Shown here one piece after another: positions 5,106 to 6,251 of a stretch of 6,251 bases of DNA. The position numbers and the translations under genes were made by a program. Each line of letters starts with the position of its first letter. The first letter of the stretch is position 1. This DNA is from Hyphomicrobiales bacterium. GTDB lineage: Bacteria; Pseudomonadota; Alphaproteobacteria; Rhizobiales; OSC116. The notes below the pieces were generated by a model, which did no database searches, had not been told where the DNA came from, and saw only the letters and a program-made list of their open reading frames with translations. The stretch lies in the NCBI GenBank assembly GCA_013214985.1, contig JABSRY010000153.1, forward strand, positions 1-6,251, given 5' to 3'.

Positions 5106-6251
5106 TATTACCCGTACTCCGCAAATACGCGCCGCACATCTTAAAAAACGCTATGCAGCCGAGCGCCGCTTTAAAGCTTATGGTTTTGCGGCCATCTTGT
5201 TTGCGCTTAGTTTTCTAGCCATTATGTTAGTTACCATTAGCATCAGCGCTGTGCCCGCTTTCACGCAGACTTATATTAAAATCGGCGTTAAATATACCGA
5301 AAAAACCATCGATAAAAAGGGTGAGCGTAATATCGTCAATATTCGTAAAGCCAATTTTCAAAAAATTGTTCGAAATGGTATTTATGCCGAGTTTCCCGAT
5401 GTTAAAAAACGCAAAGATAAAAAGCGGCTTAAACGGCTAGTTTCAAGCGAAGCGGGTTATCATATGGCAAAGAAACTACTAGAGGGCGATATACCCGATT
5501 TGAGTTTCATCGGCACCGAACAGGATATATGGGTAAAATCATCCGATGATGTGGATAGCCTCATTAAAGGCTTTATAAACCGCAATGTTGACGAGAGCAA
5601 AAGACGCCTAAATGACCAACAAATTGCTTGGGTCGACCAACTTCAAGCCGACGGTAAATTAGAGCGCCGTTTTAACTGGGATTTCTTTAAATATGCCGAT
5701 AGCCGCTCACCAGAAGATGCGGGTATTCGCGGCGCCGTTATGGGTTCATTCTTTACGCTAATAATCACTTTAATATTGAGCTTTCCACTCGGTGTATTAG
5801 CCGCGGTATACCTTGAAGAATATTCAACCCCCAATAAAATGACCGATTTTATTGAGGTTAATATTAACAACTTGGCCGCCGTGCCTTCCATTGTTTTTGG
5901 TTTGCTGGGCTTGGCTTTGTTTCTTAACTTTTTCAACATGCCGCGTAGCGCACCTTTGGTGGGCGGTATGGTTTTATCATTAATGACATTACCTACGGTG
6001 ATCATTACCACACGTGCTGCTCTAAAATCAGTACCGCCTTCGATACGCGAAGCGGCTTTAGGCATTGGCGCTTCTAAAATGCAAACCATTTTACACCATG
6101 TGTTGCCCCTTGCAATGCCAGGTGCGCTTACGGGCGCCATTATTGGCATGGCACGCGCATTGGGCGAAACCGCACCCTTACTAATGATTGGCATGGTGGC
6201 CTTCATTGTGGATGTGCCCCAAGGCGTTACCGACCCTGCAACCGTACTACC
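5098..6251 (+). CDS. pstA: Phosphate ABC transporter permease PstA (3' end beyond window)
   Basis: This frame is open from ATG 5098 to the right edge (384 complete codons, no stop) and encodes PstA, the partner of PstC in the phosphate channel. A basic N-terminus (LKKRYAAERRFK, 15-26) precedes a first membrane segment (about 28-54). A hydrophilic region of about 150 residues follows (55-205), the DUF3333-type domain typical of alphaproteobacterial PstA and absent from E. coli PstA; it is predicted to be periplasmic. The permease domain then shows segments near 213-237, 257-280, 286-304 and 339-370, with VPSIVFGLLGLALF (262-275), the EAA-like loop REAALGIGASKMQTILHHVLP (317-337) and MARALGETAPLL (351-362). 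The start overlaps the pstC stop by 8 bp; AGAGAA (5088-5093) is a weak ribosome binding site, so translational coupling is likely. By homology only a C-terminal stretch of some tens of residues should be missing. Confidence 0.93.
   Translation, partial: MTDITRTPQIRAAHLKKRYAAERRFKAYGFAAILFALSFLAIMLVTISISAVPAFTQTYIKIGVKYTEKTIDKKGERNIVNIRKANFQKIVRNGIYAEFPDVKKRKDKKRLKRLVSSEAGYHMAKKLLEGDIPDLSFIGTEQDIWVKSSDDVDSLIKGFINRNVDESKRRLNDQQIAWVDQLQADGKLERRFNWDFFKYADSRSPEDAGIRGAVMGSFFTLIITLILSFPLGVLAAVYLEEYSTPNKMTDFIEVNINNLAAVPSIVFGLLGLALFLNFFNMPRSAPLVGGMVLSLMTLPTVIITTRAALKSVPPSIREAALGIGASKMQTILHHVLPLAMPGALTGAIIGMARALGETAPLLMIGMVAFIVDVPQGVTDPATVL

Noticed and set aside
5643..6206. Minus-strand open frame of 187 codons
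   Set aside because: It lies entirely inside pstA on the opposite strand, its composition is that of an antisense shadow, and pstA has clear permease motifs throughout.
1..6251. CRISPR arrays, tRNA or rRNA genes, insertion sequences, integration sites
   Set aside because: No regularly spaced repeats, cloverleaf, transposase frame or flanking long repeats were seen by reading; the window is almost fully explained by five ordinary genes.

Overview
The window carries the 5' part of a phosphate-starvation locus on the + strand: a LysR-family regulator, then phoR, pstS, pstC and pstA, the last cut by the right edge. The DNA is A+T-rich. PhoR with pstSCA, the long N-terminal extensions on both permeases (DUF3708-type in PstC, DUF3333-type in PstA) and a CTGTCAT-type Pho box together suggest an A+T-rich alphaproteobacterium. 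The genus cannot be named from this sequence.

Layout. Bases 1-169 hold no certain gene. They contain a possible divergent minus-strand gene start with a very strong ribosome binding site, an imperfect palindrome and a plausible promoter for the LysR gene. The LysR gene (170-1048) is GcvA-like in its N-terminal domain and has no evident link to phosphate. After 79 bp comes phoR (1128-2393), a two-segment membrane histidine kinase with a PAS-like region and all kinase boxes intact. The 129 bp between phoR and the pstS start (GTG at 2523) hold a clear Pho box and a TATAGT -10 element in the geometry of classical PhoB-activated promoters. pstS (2523-3566) encodes the secreted phosphate-binding protein. 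The 147 bp between pstS and pstC contain a G+C-rich stem-loop that could act as an attenuator. pstC (3714-5105) and pstA (5098 to the edge) overlap by 8 bp and are probably translationally coupled.

How it works together. By family knowledge, PstS captures inorganic phosphate in the periplasm and hands it to the PstC/PstA channel, which is driven by the PstB ATPase. Transporter activity is relayed, usually through PhoU, to PhoR, which phosphorylates PhoB. PhoB-P would bind the Pho box before pstS, and possibly a weaker one before phoR, so the locus would induce its own expression. pstB, phoU and phoB are not in the window and would be expected just downstream.

I found no previously undescribed system. 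The items most worth a second look are the Pho box architecture, a degenerate second box before phoR, the pstS-pstC hairpin, the very basic patch in the predicted periplasmic domain of PstA, and the possible divergent gene at the left edge.
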